Of a stretch of 32,736 nucleotides of DNA, positions 7,623 through 16,218 are shown piece after piece (positions within the stretch are counted from its first letter, which is position 1; each line of letters starts with the position of its first letter). Under the pieces are notes generated by a model, which had not been told where the DNA came from, did no database searches, and saw only the letters and a list, made by a program, of their open reading frames with translations. The position numbers were made by a program, and so were the translations under genes. The stretch comes from an uncultured Spirochaetales bacterium (GTDB taxonomy: Bacteria; Spirochaetota; Spirochaetia; Sphaerochaetales; Sphaerochaetaceae): positions 1 through 32,736 of the forward strand of contig CACZJR010000017.1 of the NCBI GenBank assembly GCA_902781545.1. Reading direction: 5' to 3'.

Positions 7623-8231
7623 TCAGTCCTTCTTCTCCTTGTCGTCCACGGGCTCTGCCTCAACCACGACCTCAACGGTCTCAGGCTTCTTGAACATGGC
7701 AATGGCTGCCACGACAATCATGATTCCACCTGCGACGATGAAGACAATCGCCAGGATCTGCACTACCTTGACCAGGGTATCAACAGGCTTGAAGAAAAGC
7801 AGGACTGCAATCAGCGATGTGATGACTCCCTCAACCAGGAAATGGGTCCTCATATCTGCAATCTCAAACTTCTTGGCAGTAGCGGCGTTCTGGAATGCGA
7901 CAACTGCGGAGAAAACAAGGCCGATTGCAAAGATATAGACCATCACAGTCAGGGCTGCATCTGCTGCGAAGATTGCGACCAGCACTGCTGCCACACCGAT
8001 TGCTATAGACTCGATACCCTTGATCATGGCCAGGTTCTTGGTGGTCTCGGTGTATTTCCATTTCTTCATGCCGTTGAGCGTGTAAAGACCGTCGATGAAA
8101 GCTCCGATTCCGGCTGCGATCATGACGATCTTCAGGAATGAGCCAGTGTGATTGATGACAATGATTCCAACTGCAAGAAGGACAATTCCCGTGAGAATCA
8201 TCTTGAGAAGTCCTTTGTTCTTGATATTCAT
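7623..8231 (-). CDS. DUF308 (HdeD-like) membrane protein
   Basis: A 202-residue protein with about six hydrophobic segments arranged as three similar pairs, each with short Gly/Ala-rich turns (MIAAGIGAFIDGLYTLNG, YIFAIGLVFSAVVAFQNA, AIVFIVAGGIMIVVAAIAM), the pattern of the DUF308/HdeD family. The C-terminal tail (about 180-202) is strongly acidic and basic and would be cytoplasmic. HdeD is tied to acid stress in enterobacteria; no role can be read here. An AGGGAGAAC ribosome site precedes the ATG at 8231, and only 18 bases separate it from the upstream FKBP gene, so the two are co-transcribed. The intact terminator at 7567-7606 ends the unit. Confidence 0.85.
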   Translation of the reverse strand: MNIKNKGLLKMILTGIVLLAVGIIVINHTGSFLKIVMIAAGIGAFIDGLYTLNGMKKWKYTETTKNLAMIKGIESIAIGVAAVLVAIFAADAALTVMVYIFAIGLVFSAVVAFQNAATAKKFEIADMRTHFLVEGVITSLIAVLLFFKPVDTLVKVVQILAIVFIVAGGIMIVVAAIAMFKKPETVEVVVEAEPVDDKEKKD

Positions 8232-8249
8232 TTTATGTTCTCCCTGTCT

Positions 8250-8981
8250 TTAATTTGCTATTGAATAAGTCTCGACCTCAAAGATCAGAAGTGAGTTCGG
8301 ACCCATGTTTCCTGTCTGCCTGTCACCGTAGCCGAGATCCGGATGGATGTAGAAGATGTAGTGTGAGCCCATCGGCATTAGCATGACGCCTTCCTTGAAG
8401 CCCTGAATCACAGATCCCATCGGGAATGTGGAATGCTCTCCACGCGCATATGAGCTGTCCACTACGGTCCCGTCCAGAAGCTTGAGCTCATAGTCAAGCT
8501 CAACGCTGTCGGTGGCCTTTGCGAGTGCACCGTTGCCCTTCTTGATCACCTGGTACTGGAGCCCTGATGCAGTGGTCTGGATCCCGCTCTTCTTCTTGTT
8601 CTGGGCAAGGAAGTCCTCCGCAGCCTTAAGGTTGTCCGCAGCCAGCTTCTGCAGGCGTGCCTCATACTCCTCAGGATAATCAGCAAGGAAACCGTTAAGA
8701 TCCTCATAGCTGTAGAGCAATGAGCCGTTCACCAGGTCATAAATGCCCATGGCTCCGAAATACTCGTCAATCTCCGGGAAGTTGTAGTACTTGTAATATG
8801 AGAAATACGTCATGGCATTGTCAGTGCCGTAGTTCGAGGCGCACAGAATGCCAAGGGCATAACTGAACTTCTCAGCCAAGGTCTGGGGGACCTTGTCCTC
8901 AGACGCAGATGAAGCATCAGCGAAAACTAATCCGAATGAAAGCACCGTCACAAGCAGGACGGCAAGAATTCTCTTGAGCAT
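8250..8981 (-). CDS. FKBP-type peptidyl-prolyl isomerase, periplasmic (FkpA/Mip-like layout)
   Basis: A 243-residue protein. Residues 1-21 are a Sec signal peptide ending VFA. Residues about 30-135 form a helical segment like the dimerising FKBP_N domain (TLAEKFSYALGI...). Residues about 139-240 are the FKBP catalytic fold, with SGLQYQVIKKGNG, VELDYELKLLDGTVVDSSY and the core FPMGSVIQGFKEGVMLMPMGSHYIFYIHPDLGYG. It should catalyse prolyl isomerisation and assist folding of exported proteins. The N-terminal domain is longer and more aromatic (YFSYYKYYNFPEIDEYF) than in FkpA. TTAGGAGA supports ATG 8981. Confidence 0.92.
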   Translation of the reverse strand: MLKRILAVLLVTVLSFGLVFADASSASEDKVPQTLAEKFSYALGILCASNYGTDNAMTYFSYYKYYNFPEIDEYFGAMGIYDLVNGSLLYSYEDLNGFLADYPEEYEARLQKLAADNLKAAEDFLAQNKKKSGIQTTASGLQYQVIKKGNGALAKATDSVELDYELKLLDGTVVDSSYARGEHSTFPMGSVIQGFKEGVMLMPMGSHYIFYIHPDLGYGDRQTGNMGPNSLLIFEVETYSIAN

Positions 8982-9012
8982 GACAGTCTCCTAACTTTCA
9001 GTTACATGAATA

Positions 9013-9420
9013 TTAACTGCTGGTCCTCTTTCTTTCAATGGTGCACAGCAAAAGTACACAAAAGAAACCCATTACAGTCCCTGCAAATGCCCCCACGGCA
9101 TCACTGAACATGTCGGTGAACGCAAAATGACGGCCGAAATACGGCTGGCAGAGCTCAATTGCGTATCCGAAGAGAGACGCAAGCAGAAATGATGATATCA
9201 TCGGCAGGATGTTCCACAGGAAAAACCTGTGCGGATTTACATCAGAGAAGCATATGAAGAGGAAGAAGCTGAAGGCCACATATGCCAGGCAATGGCCGAT
9301 CTTGAACTTGCCGGACAGGAACTCCGGGATCTCGACCTTAGAGGAGAATGAGAAATAGATGATCACTCCCATGCAGATGATCGCGAGGAAGAATGAGATT
9401 ATCCTTACTGCCTTCAGCAC
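9013..9420 (-). CDS. VanZ-like membrane protein
   Basis: The start is taken at GTG 9420, which overlaps the stop of the radical SAM gene (GTGCTGA) and follows an AGGGGG ribosome site; a longer frame to 9534 reads mainly shadow of that gene. The resulting 135-residue protein has about four membrane segments and the VanZ-family signature ELCQPYFGRHFAFTDMFSDAVGAFAG near its second half, with the conserved Glu, Asp and Gly pattern. VanZ was named from teicoplanin resistance, but small VanZ-like proteins are widespread and their role is unclear. Translation is probably coupled to the upstream gene. Confidence 0.85.
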   Translation of the reverse strand: MLKAVRIISFFLAIICMGVIIYFSFSSKVEIPEFLSGKFKIGHCLAYVAFSFFLFICFSDVNPHRFFLWNILPMISSFLLASLFGYAIELCQPYFGRHFAFTDMFSDAVGAFAGTVMGFFCVLLLCTIERKRTSS

Positions 9421-10427
9421 AGATCCCCCTGTCTTGCACCACGCTCGGCCATTGTCCTTTCCAGAAGGCGCAAAAAGCGGTTCTTGTCCGGGAAAAGACG
9501 CGGGCTTGCAAGCCTGTGGTTCGGAGTCTCGCACATGAGCCTCTCCACAACAATATCGTAAGGTATTCTCCTCAGAAAATAAACAGTGTTCTCAACATGC
9601 CTTGTCAGACAAGGTGCAGTGACCTCGCCTTCCAGGAAACGCTCGTAAAGCTCTGTTCCCGCCGCGATGTTCAGGTTGTGGATCTTGATCGCATCAGGAT
9701 GGACCTTGTTCACCACGTCAATCGTCATGTCCAGCTCAGATCTGCCCTCTCCCGGGAATCCGGTGAGCACATGCACGCAGAGCTCAAGGCCATGATGCCT
9801 GACAGCCTCTGCGGCATTCAGGAAACAGGAGACATCATGGCCGCGCCTCATTGCCCTGAGTATCTCATCGCTTCCGCTCTGAAGTCCCAGCTCCACGCAC
9901 ACTGAAGTGCAGACATCCTTGTAAGAGGCCAGGAGGTCCAGCTTGGCATCATCGATGCAGTCGGGCCGTGTGGAGATTATAAAGCCCTCCCAGCTGCAAA
10001 GCGACAAGGCATAATCATATAGCTCCTTAAGCTTGGCCACCGGTGCGAAGGTGTTTGAGAATGACTGAAGATAAAGGGCAAAATGATATGTCTTATACCT
10101 TCTTGAGATAAAAGATGTTCCCCTCTCTACCTGCTTTTTGATATCCTCTGAATCAAATGTAAAAGTATTTTTTAGACAATCTTCAGATTTATAGGCTATT
10201 GTATCAATTCCGCTCTCAAATCCGCTGTCATGGCGGTAAGCGCTCTCAGATGACCTCAGATAGGCTGCCCTTGCCCCCTGGCTGTCGCAGTAGATGCATC
10301 CGCGCCCGTCGGGGGAGCCGCACCTGTTTGGACATGTGAAGCCCGCATCCACTCCCACACGGAAGACCTTGTAGCCAAAGCGGCTGAGAAGACTTGATGA
10401 ATAGCTGTTATATGGGCAGGACGGCAT
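9414..10427 (-). CDS. Radical SAM protein, YhcC/TIGR01212 type
   Basis: A 337-residue protein. The N-terminal iron-sulphur motif TCPNRCGSPDGRGCIYC (31-47) is the atypical spaced cysteine motif of the YhcC/TIGR01212 family, normally FTCPNRDG..GCIYC. Further matches to that family are the YLQSFSNTFAP segment, STRPDCID, ELGLQSGSDEILRAMRRGH and VLTGFPGE. It would bind a 4Fe-4S cluster and cleave S-adenosylmethionine; the substrate of the family is not settled. It lies six bases after fmt and overlaps the VanZ-like gene, so it is inside an operon that starts at def. Confidence 0.92.
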   Translation of the reverse strand: MPSCPYNSYSSSLLSRFGYKVFRVGVDAGFTCPNRCGSPDGRGCIYCDSQGARAAYLRSSESAYRHDSGFESGIDTIAYKSEDCLKNTFTFDSEDIKKQVERGTSFISRRYKTYHFALYLQSFSNTFAPVAKLKELYDYALSLCSWEGFIISTRPDCIDDAKLDLLASYKDVCTSVCVELGLQSGSDEILRAMRRGHDVSCFLNAAEAVRHHGLELCVHVLTGFPGEGRSELDMTIDVVNKVHPDAIKIHNLNIAAGTELYERFLEGEVTAPCLTRHVENTVYFLRRIPYDIVVERLMCETPNHRLASPRLFPDKNRFLRLLERTMAERGARQGDLC

Positions 10428-10433
10428 TCCGGT

Positions 10434-11387
10434 TCACTCGAAACGGGACTTCAGGATCCATTGGTTGCCGTTGACAAATGACTTGAAATCCAGATCCTTC
10501 TTTGCAGGAAGCTGCAGGGATGTTATCCAAAGGATCCTGTCAGAGCAGGCGACTCCTATTCCCCTGTCCTTTCTCATTCCCACAACGGTTCCCGGGGCAG
10601 GAAGATCACCGCCCTCATCCTCTGAGAGCTCCTTGAAGCCACCCCAGACACCGGTTATGGCTATGTCTGTCCCGTTGATCCTTGCCCAGGCCTTGGGCCA
10701 CGGGTTGCAGGCACGGATCTTGCAGTGAAGCTCGGCAGCAGTCAGGCTGAAATCCAGTACCCCAGTCGAGCGGTCTATCATGGTGCAGTAACTGGGCTCC
10801 CCCTCCTGGGCAGCTGAAGTGACCTTGCCGTCAATCACATCACGGAGCAGGGCCGGGACAAACCCGGCTGCCTTGGCAGCGACGGTCTCTGAGAGGCTCT
10901 GAGTGGTCTCCTTGCCGTCAAGCTCAAATGAGAGCTTTCCCCAGATATCGCCCTCGTCCATCTTCAGGCCGAGGTTCTGGAAGCTGATGGTGGCTTCTCT
11001 CAGGCCGTTCAGGATCGTAAACTGTATGGGAGACGGCCCTCGGAACACCGGAAGAGCTGAGGGATGGACGTTGAAACGCCCGTTCGGGAACATATCCAGA
11101 AAGCGCGGTCCGAATATCTTTCCGAAGGCAAACGAGATAAGCGTATCCGCTCCCAGCTTCTTCACCTCCTGACGGGCCTCTGTCCTGAGACTGTCGAACT
11201 GCAGCACAGGAAGATTCATCTCAAGGGCCGCGGCTTTCACAGGACTAGGCACCAGGGCCTTTGAGCGGCCGACGCTCTTGTCACAGGACGTGAGGACACC
11301 CACGACATTGAAGTTCTCATTCAATGCGCGCAGAAGAGGCACTGATATCTCCGGTGTTCCCGCGAAAAGGATTCTGGGCTCTGTCAC
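10434..11387 (-). CDS. fmt: Methionyl-tRNA formyltransferase
   Basis: A 317-residue enzyme of normal family length that formylates initiator Met-tRNA using 10-formyltetrahydrofolate. The Rossmann N-terminus starts RILFAGTPEISVPLL; the catalytic triad is visible as Asn106 and His108 (FNVHPSALPVFRGPSPIQ) and Asp144 (LKMDEGDIWG). A C-terminal tRNA-binding domain follows from about residue 205 (LHCKIRACNPWPKAWA). Its start overlaps the stop of def by four bases (ATGA), the classic def-fmt pairing: one enzyme adds the formyl group and the other removes it from the nascent protein. Confidence 0.97.
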   Translation of the reverse strand: MTEPRILFAGTPEISVPLLRALNENFNVVGVLTSCDKSVGRSKALVPSPVKAAALEMNLPVLQFDSLRTEARQEVKKLGADTLISFAFGKIFGPRFLDMFPNGRFNVHPSALPVFRGPSPIQFTILNGLREATISFQNLGLKMDEGDIWGKLSFELDGKETTQSLSETVAAKAAGFVPALLRDVIDGKVTSAAQEGEPSYCTMIDRSTGVLDFSLTAAELHCKIRACNPWPKAWARINGTDIAITGVWGGFKELSEDEGGDLPAPGTVVGMRKDRGIGVACSDRILWITSLQLPAKKDLDFKSFVNGNQWILKSRFE

Positions 11388-11884
11388 TTTCTTCTCTTGC
11401 TTCTGTTCTTCTTCTCGTAAGCGCGGAGGGTCTTCTTGCGCTCCTCCTCGCTCAGGCGGTCCACAAAGAGCACACCGTCAAGATGGTCATACTCATGCTG
11501 GATGACCCTGGCCATCAGACCGGATGCCTTGAGCGTGAACTCCACGCCGTTCGCATCTTGGGCCTTGACTATGACCTTCGAGGGGCGCACCACGTCATGG
11601 TAGACACCGGGCACGCTGAGACAGCCCTCCTCATAGGGGTTGGTCTCTACAGAGAACCCGGTGATCTCAGGATTTATGAACTCCCTCTTTGTGCCGTCAG
11701 GCAGGGACACGATGAAGAACCTCTTGTCCACACCCACCTGAGGTGCAGCAAGACCTACTCCGTCTGCAGCCTCAAGAGTCTCATACATCGCCTCAAGAAG
11801 GATATGAAGCGCATCATCAAATACGGTCACAGGGGTGCACTTCTCACGCAGCACCTCATCGCCAATCTTCACAATATCAAGCAT
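11384..11884 (-). CDS. def: Peptide deformylase
   Basis: A 166-residue metalloenzyme with all three signature motifs: GVGLAAPQ (42-49), EGCLS (86-90) and QHEYDH (129-134). Cys88 and the two histidines bind the metal and Glu131 is catalytic. It removes the formyl group from new polypeptides in the cytoplasm. The C-terminal tail is very basic (KKNRSKRRK). The gene is preceded by a good promoter at 11891-11919 and is first in an operon with fmt, the radical SAM gene and the VanZ-like gene. Confidence 0.97.
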   Translation of the reverse strand: MLDIVKIGDEVLREKCTPVTVFDDALHILLEAMYETLEAADGVGLAAPQVGVDKRFFIVSLPDGTKREFINPEITGFSVETNPYEEGCLSVPGVYHDVVRPSKVIVKAQDANGVEFTLKASGLMARVIQHEYDHLDGVLFVDRLSEEERKKTLRAYEKKNRSKRRK

Positions 11885-11890
11885 GCCCTA

Positions 11891-11919
11891 AATATATTAA
11901 ATCAAAGGCGATGTTGCAA
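11891..11919 (-). promoter_or_regulatory. Candidate promoter for the def-fmt operon
   Basis: On the minus strand TTGCAA (11914-11919) is followed by a 17-base spacer and TATATT (11891-11896), six bases upstream of the ATG. Both boxes are close to the sigma-70 consensus. The short distance to the ATG would give a very short or absent leader. Confidence 0.55.
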
Positions 11920-11937
11920 CCGAATCGGGGCAGTGTA

Positions 11938-12528
11938 TCAGTCAAGCGGAATCCTTGCGGCGAATGTCATTCCAAGACCGCCTTCCCTGTTGAAAGCCGG
12001 AAGCAAGGCCACAGTGGTCCCGTCCATCCCCAGGGCATCCCTGAGCTTTGCATTATACTTCTTGGCGTAGATGAATGGATGTACCGTCTGCCAGATCCTC
12101 AGACCCGCTCCGCCGATCAGACCTATCAAGGCCAGCTTCATGTCCCCGGCCGCATCGCCTCCGAAAAGGCTGTGGTTGAACTCATCCACACCGTGCTTGA
12201 CTATGTCATAGATGATAAGGCCTGTGCAGATGGCATCACCTATGAGGAATATCGTCCCGTGCAGTCCGTCACCCTGTGAGAAAGACCCCGCACCGAAACC
12301 GGCCACGAGGTTGAATCCGGCACCGGCCAAAGGCGATACCCTCTTCCATGTGTAAATCGAGTCCTTCTCCTTCTGCGTCAGCTGGGGAGAAAGCTCCTTG
12401 ATCTTCAGGATGTTCTGATCTGAAAGACCCTGGCTGATGTATTTGTTGACATCCTTATATGCATCAGCCTGGGCAGAGCAGATGCAGACAAGCGCCAGAA
12501 TCATCACGAAAATGACTCTTCTCTTCAT
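11938..12528 (-). CDS. P13-family porin-like outer membrane protein
   Basis: A 196-residue exported protein. Residues 1-22 are a signal peptide (MKRRVIFVMILALVCICSAQADA). After a charged helical stretch (YISQGLSDQNILKIKELSPQLTQKEKDSIY) come glycine-rich hydrophobic segments: PLAGAGFNLVAGFGAGSFSQGDGLHGTIFLIGDAICTGLIIYDI and ALIGLIGGAGLRIWQ. The order KxxxYxxxKxSPxxxxxLNxxxGFGxGSFxQGD fits the P13-like family known from Borrelia and other spirochaetes. In Borrelia, P13 forms channels in the outer membrane. This is the best taxon hint in the window. It has its own extended -10 promoter and a GAGAGG ribosome site. Confidence 0.65.
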   Translation of the reverse strand: MKRRVIFVMILALVCICSAQADAYKDVNKYISQGLSDQNILKIKELSPQLTQKEKDSIYTWKRVSPLAGAGFNLVAGFGAGSFSQGDGLHGTIFLIGDAICTGLIIYDIVKHGVDEFNHSLFGGDAAGDMKLALIGLIGGAGLRIWQTVHPFIYAKKYNAKLRDALGMDGTTVALLPAFNREGGLGMTFAARIPLD

Positions 12529-12552
12529 AAAAAACCTCTCTTAAGTTTCTTT

Positions 12553-12561
12553 ACTATACCA
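12553..12561 (-). promoter_or_regulatory. Candidate extended -10 promoter for the P13-like gene
   Basis: The minus strand reads TGGTATAGT here, an extended -10 (TG, one base, TATAGT), about 24 bases before the ATG at 12528. The -35 region is poor. Confidence 0.4.
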
Positions 12562-12586
12562 TAAAATCTGCTTACATGGAAAAAAG

Positions 12587-14551
12587 TTACATCAGCTCCA
12601 CAGGATCCACGTCAATGTCAAATGCCACATTGCTCGGAACCTTGAGGTCCGATGTGACCTTTGCTATGCAGTTGAGCATGTCAACAGGATAAGAGGACCT
12701 TAAGAGGATCTGGAACCTGTAATTCTCGCGTATCTTCTCAATCGGGCACTCGTTCGCGCCATAGACCTGTGTCTTCTTGACAACTGAGCGCAGTCTCTGG
12801 GCAAGCATGTCGGCAAAAGCCCTTGCAGCAGAGGCATTTGATGAATGGACCACGATGTTCACCATCCTGGAGAAAGGCGGGAAATTGGTCTCCTTCCTGA
12901 TTGAGAGCTCCTGATCAAAGAATCTCTCAACCTCTCCCCTTGCGGCAAAGTATATTGCGGGATTGTCCTTCATCCTGGTCTGGACAATGACCTCACCTTC
13001 TGAATCAGACCTGCCTGAGCGGCCTGAGACCTGAACCAGAAGGTCAAATGTCCTCTCCTCCGCCCTGAAATCAGGAATCAGCAGGCCGCTGTCAGCCATG
13101 ATTATCCCCACCAGCTTGACATTGGGGAAGTTCAGTCCCTTTGCAACCATCTGGGTTCCCAGAAGGATGTGGATGTTTCCCGCCCTGAACTCATCAAGGG
13201 TCTTCTGGATCGCTGACCTGTCCTTTGAGACAGTGTCCGTATCAAGTCTCGCCACCCGGTATAACGGGAAAAGCCTCTGGATTTCGTGCTCCACCTGCTC
13301 GGTACCGAAACCCGAGTACATGACATCCATCGAGCCGCACTCGGGGCATACCGACACAGGCTTCTGGGAATGGCCGCAGTAATGGCACTGCAGGATGTTG
13401 CGTCTCTTGTGGTATGTCATGGCCACATCACAGTGCGGGCACTTGAGCTCGTAGCCGCAGCTGCGGCAATGGAAATAATAGCTGTAGCCCCGTCTGTTCA
13501 GGAAAAGAATGACCTGTCTGCCCTCTGCCAGGGTCCTGAGCATCTTCTCCTGAAGCAGGCTGCTGAAGATCCCCTCCTCCTTTGTCATGTCGGCGATCTC
13601 TACCTTGGGCATGCTTCCGCCGCCAACGCGGTGGCGCAGGTCTATGCGGACCATCTTTGAGGGGTCCTTCATCAGCTGCCAGGCCTCAAGGCTCGGGGTG
13701 GCGCTTCCCATCAGAAGCTTCCCGTTGCAGTCAAGGATCCTCTTCTGAGCCACCTGGCGGGCATGGTAGCGCGGGGCATTGCCGCTCTTGTATGAGTTCT
13801 CATGCTCCTCGTCGATGATTATCATCTTCAGGTTCTTGAACGGGGCGAACACCGCACTTCGGGCACCTATGACAAGACTTACCTCTGACCTCTTTATCTT
13901 TCTCCACTGGGCTATGCGTTGCGAGTCAGTCATCCCTGAGTGGAGGATGGCCACATTGTTCTTGAAGCGCTTTGTAACCTGAAGGGCAAGCTGGTGCGTC
14001 AGCGTGATCTCGGGCACAAGATAGATGACCTGTCCGCCCTGGTTGATCACCTGCTCGGCGCAGCGCAGGAAAACCTCCGTCTTTCCTGATCCTGTGACAC
14101 CGAAGAGATAGAACATCCTCTTGTCCGTCTCCATGACGGTCCTTACGGCGTTCTCCTGCTCATCAGAGAGCACCACATCTGGACGCGGCATTGCCTCATC
14201 GGCATCAAGGGCACCGAACGCGGTGTCCTTCTTTCCTCCGGGAATCATCGTGTCCAGAATCTCTCCGCGGCTTGAGAAATAGAACTTCTCCATCCACAGG
14301 GCAAGATCGTAGTCGCTTCTGTCGAACAGAGGCTCCTTGTCTATGACCCTGGTCACCGCCTTGATCTCGAAATTGCCTTCCGGCTTCTTGTCGGAGACGG
14401 AGATCACATAGCCCTGGATTGACTTCCTCCTGGTGCCGAAAGGCACAATCACCCTTACTCCGGGGACAATCTCCATCTTCTCGGAATCAAAGCTGTATGT
14501 GAAATCAGCCTTAAGAGGCACAGGAACAACAACCTGGGCATAGCGGATCAT
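12587..14551 (-). CDS. priA: Primosomal helicase PriA
   Basis: The start is taken at ATG 14551, sharing one base with the stop of the upstream glycosylase gene (TGATG); a longer frame to 14662 adds only out-of-frame shadow. The 654-residue protein begins with the 3'-DNA-end binding domain (MIRYAQVVVPVPLKADFTYSF). It has Walker A GVTGSGKTE (151-159) and DEEH (247-250). Eight cysteines at 362, 365, 371, 374, 389, 392, 402 and 405 bind two zinc ions. Helicase motifs GTQMVAKGLNFP and VSGRSGR follow. It reloads the replication machinery at stalled forks. Confidence 0.97.
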   Translation of the reverse strand: MIRYAQVVVPVPLKADFTYSFDSEKMEIVPGVRVIVPFGTRRKSIQGYVISVSDKKPEGNFEIKAVTRVIDKEPLFDRSDYDLALWMEKFYFSSRGEILDTMIPGGKKDTAFGALDADEAMPRPDVVLSDEQENAVRTVMETDKRMFYLFGVTGSGKTEVFLRCAEQVINQGGQVIYLVPEITLTHQLALQVTKRFKNNVAILHSGMTDSQRIAQWRKIKRSEVSLVIGARSAVFAPFKNLKMIIIDEEHENSYKSGNAPRYHARQVAQKRILDCNGKLLMGSATPSLEAWQLMKDPSKMVRIDLRHRVGGGSMPKVEIADMTKEEGIFSSLLQEKMLRTLAEGRQVILFLNRRGYSYYFHCRSCGYELKCPHCDVAMTYHKRRNILQCHYCGHSQKPVSVCPECGSMDVMYSGFGTEQVEHEIQRLFPLYRVARLDTDTVSKDRSAIQKTLDEFRAGNIHILLGTQMVAKGLNFPNVKLVGIIMADSGLLIPDFRAEERTFDLLVQVSGRSGRSDSEGEVIVQTRMKDNPAIYFAARGEVERFFDQELSIRKETNFPPFSRMVNIVVHSSNASAARAFADMLAQRLRSVVKKTQVYGANECPIEKIRENYRFQILLRSSYPVDMLNCIAKVTSDLKVPSNVAFDIDVDPVELM

Positions 14552-15363
14552 CAGCTTCCACCTGTCTGAAGTCCCAGATATCTGGCAAGCTTCTTCAGGT
14601 CCTCCCAGACCGGGCGCTTGAGTGACAGGTCCCTCAGGACCGCCGCAGGATGGTATGTGCACATCATGGGAATGCCGTCATAGAAGAAGAATCTTCCCCT
14701 CAGGGCTCCCATTGTGGCATCGGGTTGCCCGGTCATCAGCGTCGATGCCGGTTTTCCCAGACAAAGGATAGCCTGGGGGTTCACAAGCTGGATCTGCCTC
14801 TTGAGGTAGGCGTTGCATGCGCTCTTCTCCTCAGGATACGGGTCGCGGTTCTGAGGAGGCCTGCATTTGACTGTGTTGGTGATGTAGACGTTCGTCTCAC
14901 GGGAGAGAGAGATGGCGGAAAGCCATCTGTCCAGGTACTGGCCAGCCTTGCCGACAAACGGAAGCCCCTGCAGGTCCTCGTTCTCCCCCGGGCCCTCTCC
15001 TATGACCATCACCACCGGACGGTCCTGGCAGCCGGTTCCGAACACAACATTCTTACGGGTCTTGCACAGGCCGCACCTCTGGCACTGTGCGGAATCTGCA
15101 AGAAGGGACTTGTATGACATGTGCAGCCTGTCATCATCAGGCTCCTTGAAAAGGACCTCCGGCTCAGGCTCTGCCACTTCAGGGGCAGTCTCCTCAGGTA
15201 TGAGGTCTGCCGCAGTCTGTGTGAAATCACGCCTCTCATGCTTGTCAGGCCCGAAGTCCTGTCTCATCACATCCAAAAAAGAGTCCAGAAGCTCATCAGT
15301 GCGTCCAAGGGCATTCGAGAGGGCAAGACGCCTGTCCTCCACGGACATTTTCTCTTCAGACAT
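14551..15363 (-). CDS. Uracil-DNA glycosylase, family 4 (iron-sulphur type)
   Basis: The start is ATG 15363, one base after the truA stop and behind a GGGAGG site. The 270-residue protein carries the 4Fe-4S cysteines at 94, 97, 167 and 183 (CQRCGLC, KCRPP, SAC), the active loop GEGPGENEDLQGLPFVG (122-138), ITNTVKCRPPQNRDP, and the C-terminal MCTYHPAAVLR. These define the family-4/5 uracil-DNA glycosylases, which excise uracil from DNA. An unusual feature is an N-terminal extension of about 85 residues, largely acidic from 50 to 78, not needed for catalysis in the family; it may bind a partner. Confidence 0.95.
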   Translation of the reverse strand: MSEEKMSVEDRRLALSNALGRTDELLDSFLDVMRQDFGPDKHERRDFTQTAADLIPEETAPEVAEPEPEVLFKEPDDDRLHMSYKSLLADSAQCQRCGLCKTRKNVVFGTGCQDRPVVMVIGEGPGENEDLQGLPFVGKAGQYLDRWLSAISLSRETNVYITNTVKCRPPQNRDPYPEEKSACNAYLKRQIQLVNPQAILCLGKPASTLMTGQPDATMGALRGRFFFYDGIPMMCTYHPAAVLRDLSLKRPVWEDLKKLARYLGLQTGGS

Positions 15364-15364
15364 G

Positions 15365-16216
15365 TCATTTCCTCCCGTATTTTTCCTCGAACCACATGTA
15401 CTCATCAGGATCATAGCTCACACGCCAGAGATAAAGGCCGTCTGACGGTGCGGTCCTTCCTGTACGGAGGCGGTCCTTTGCATCAAGCAGCTCCTTGAAG
15501 GCAGAATCCGGCTTGTTGTCAAAGGCAAGGTCCAACATTGTTCCCATGAGCGAGCGCACCATGTGATAGAGAAATGCGTTTCCTGCTATCCTGAAGCAGA
15601 GAAGCTTATCCCCATACATGGATTCTTTCCATCCGAATTCGGCTTCGTATATATCTCTAACTTTGCTTGGGCAGATATCCTTGGAGCATGCGAAGGTCGT
15701 GAAGTCATGTGTTCCCACAATATGGGCGGCATAGGAGTTGAGAAGATCTATGTCCGGGAACTCCCTCAGTACAGTCACAAGGCCGTCTGAGAATGAGTCA
15801 TGCGGCTCACCGCATCTGCAGAAATAACGGTACTCGCGCGCCATGGCGCTGTATCTGGCGTGAAATGAGTTGTCCACGTCCCAGCTGCGTCTGATCCTGA
15901 TGCTGTACGGCAGAAGAGCGTTCAGGCCCATGTGGAAGGCCTTGGCGGGGATATCGCAGGCATCGAACTCCACGTGGGCAACCTGACCGTATGCGTGTAC
16001 TCCGCTGTCTGTCCTGCCGCTTCCTATGACATCAATGTTCCTGTCGCCTATCATCCTGGTCACAGCATCCATTATCGTCTGCTGCACGGAATCCGCGTCT
16101 TTCTGACGCTGCCATCCGCAGAATGCACGCCCGTCATAGCTGAGCTCCATGGCCACACGGCGTCTGTTCTCAGGTGCAGAGAACACATCAGGACGCTTCC
16201 AGTCACTGCGTGCCAT
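15365..16216 (-). CDS. truA: tRNA pseudouridine synthase A
   Basis: A 283-residue enzyme that converts uridine to pseudouridine at tRNA positions 38-40. The catalytic motif GRTDSGVHA is at 67-75 (Asp70). Other family signatures are ELSYDGRAFCGWQRQ (24-38), FHARYSAMAREYRY and FLYHMVRSLMGTMLDLA. About 20 residues precede the usual family start, so VAMELSYDG could be nearer the true N-terminus, although no good start is seen there. The gene lies two bases after acpS and one base before the glycosylase gene. Confidence 0.96.
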   Translation of the reverse strand: MARSDWKRPDVFSAPENRRRVAMELSYDGRAFCGWQRQKDADSVQQTIMDAVTRMIGDRNIDVIGSGRTDSGVHAYGQVAHVEFDACDIPAKAFHMGLNALLPYSIRIRRSWDVDNSFHARYSAMAREYRYFCRCGEPHDSFSDGLVTVLREFPDIDLLNSYAAHIVGTHDFTTFACSKDICPSKVRDIYEAEFGWKESMYGDKLLCFRIAGNAFLYHMVRSLMGTMLDLAFDNKPDSAFKELLDAKDRLRTGRTAPSDGLYLWRVSYDPDEYMWFEEKYGRK

Positions 16217-16218
16217 GT

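Noticed and set aside
9421-9534. Longer N-terminus for the VanZ-like protein
   Set aside because: It reads through the radical SAM gene in another frame; GTG 9420 has a ribosome site and starts at the first membrane helix.
14552-14662. Longer N-terminus for PriA
   Set aside because: The added residues are an out-of-frame reading of the glycosylase gene; the ATG at 14551 begins at the conserved PriA N-terminus and is coupled by TGATG.
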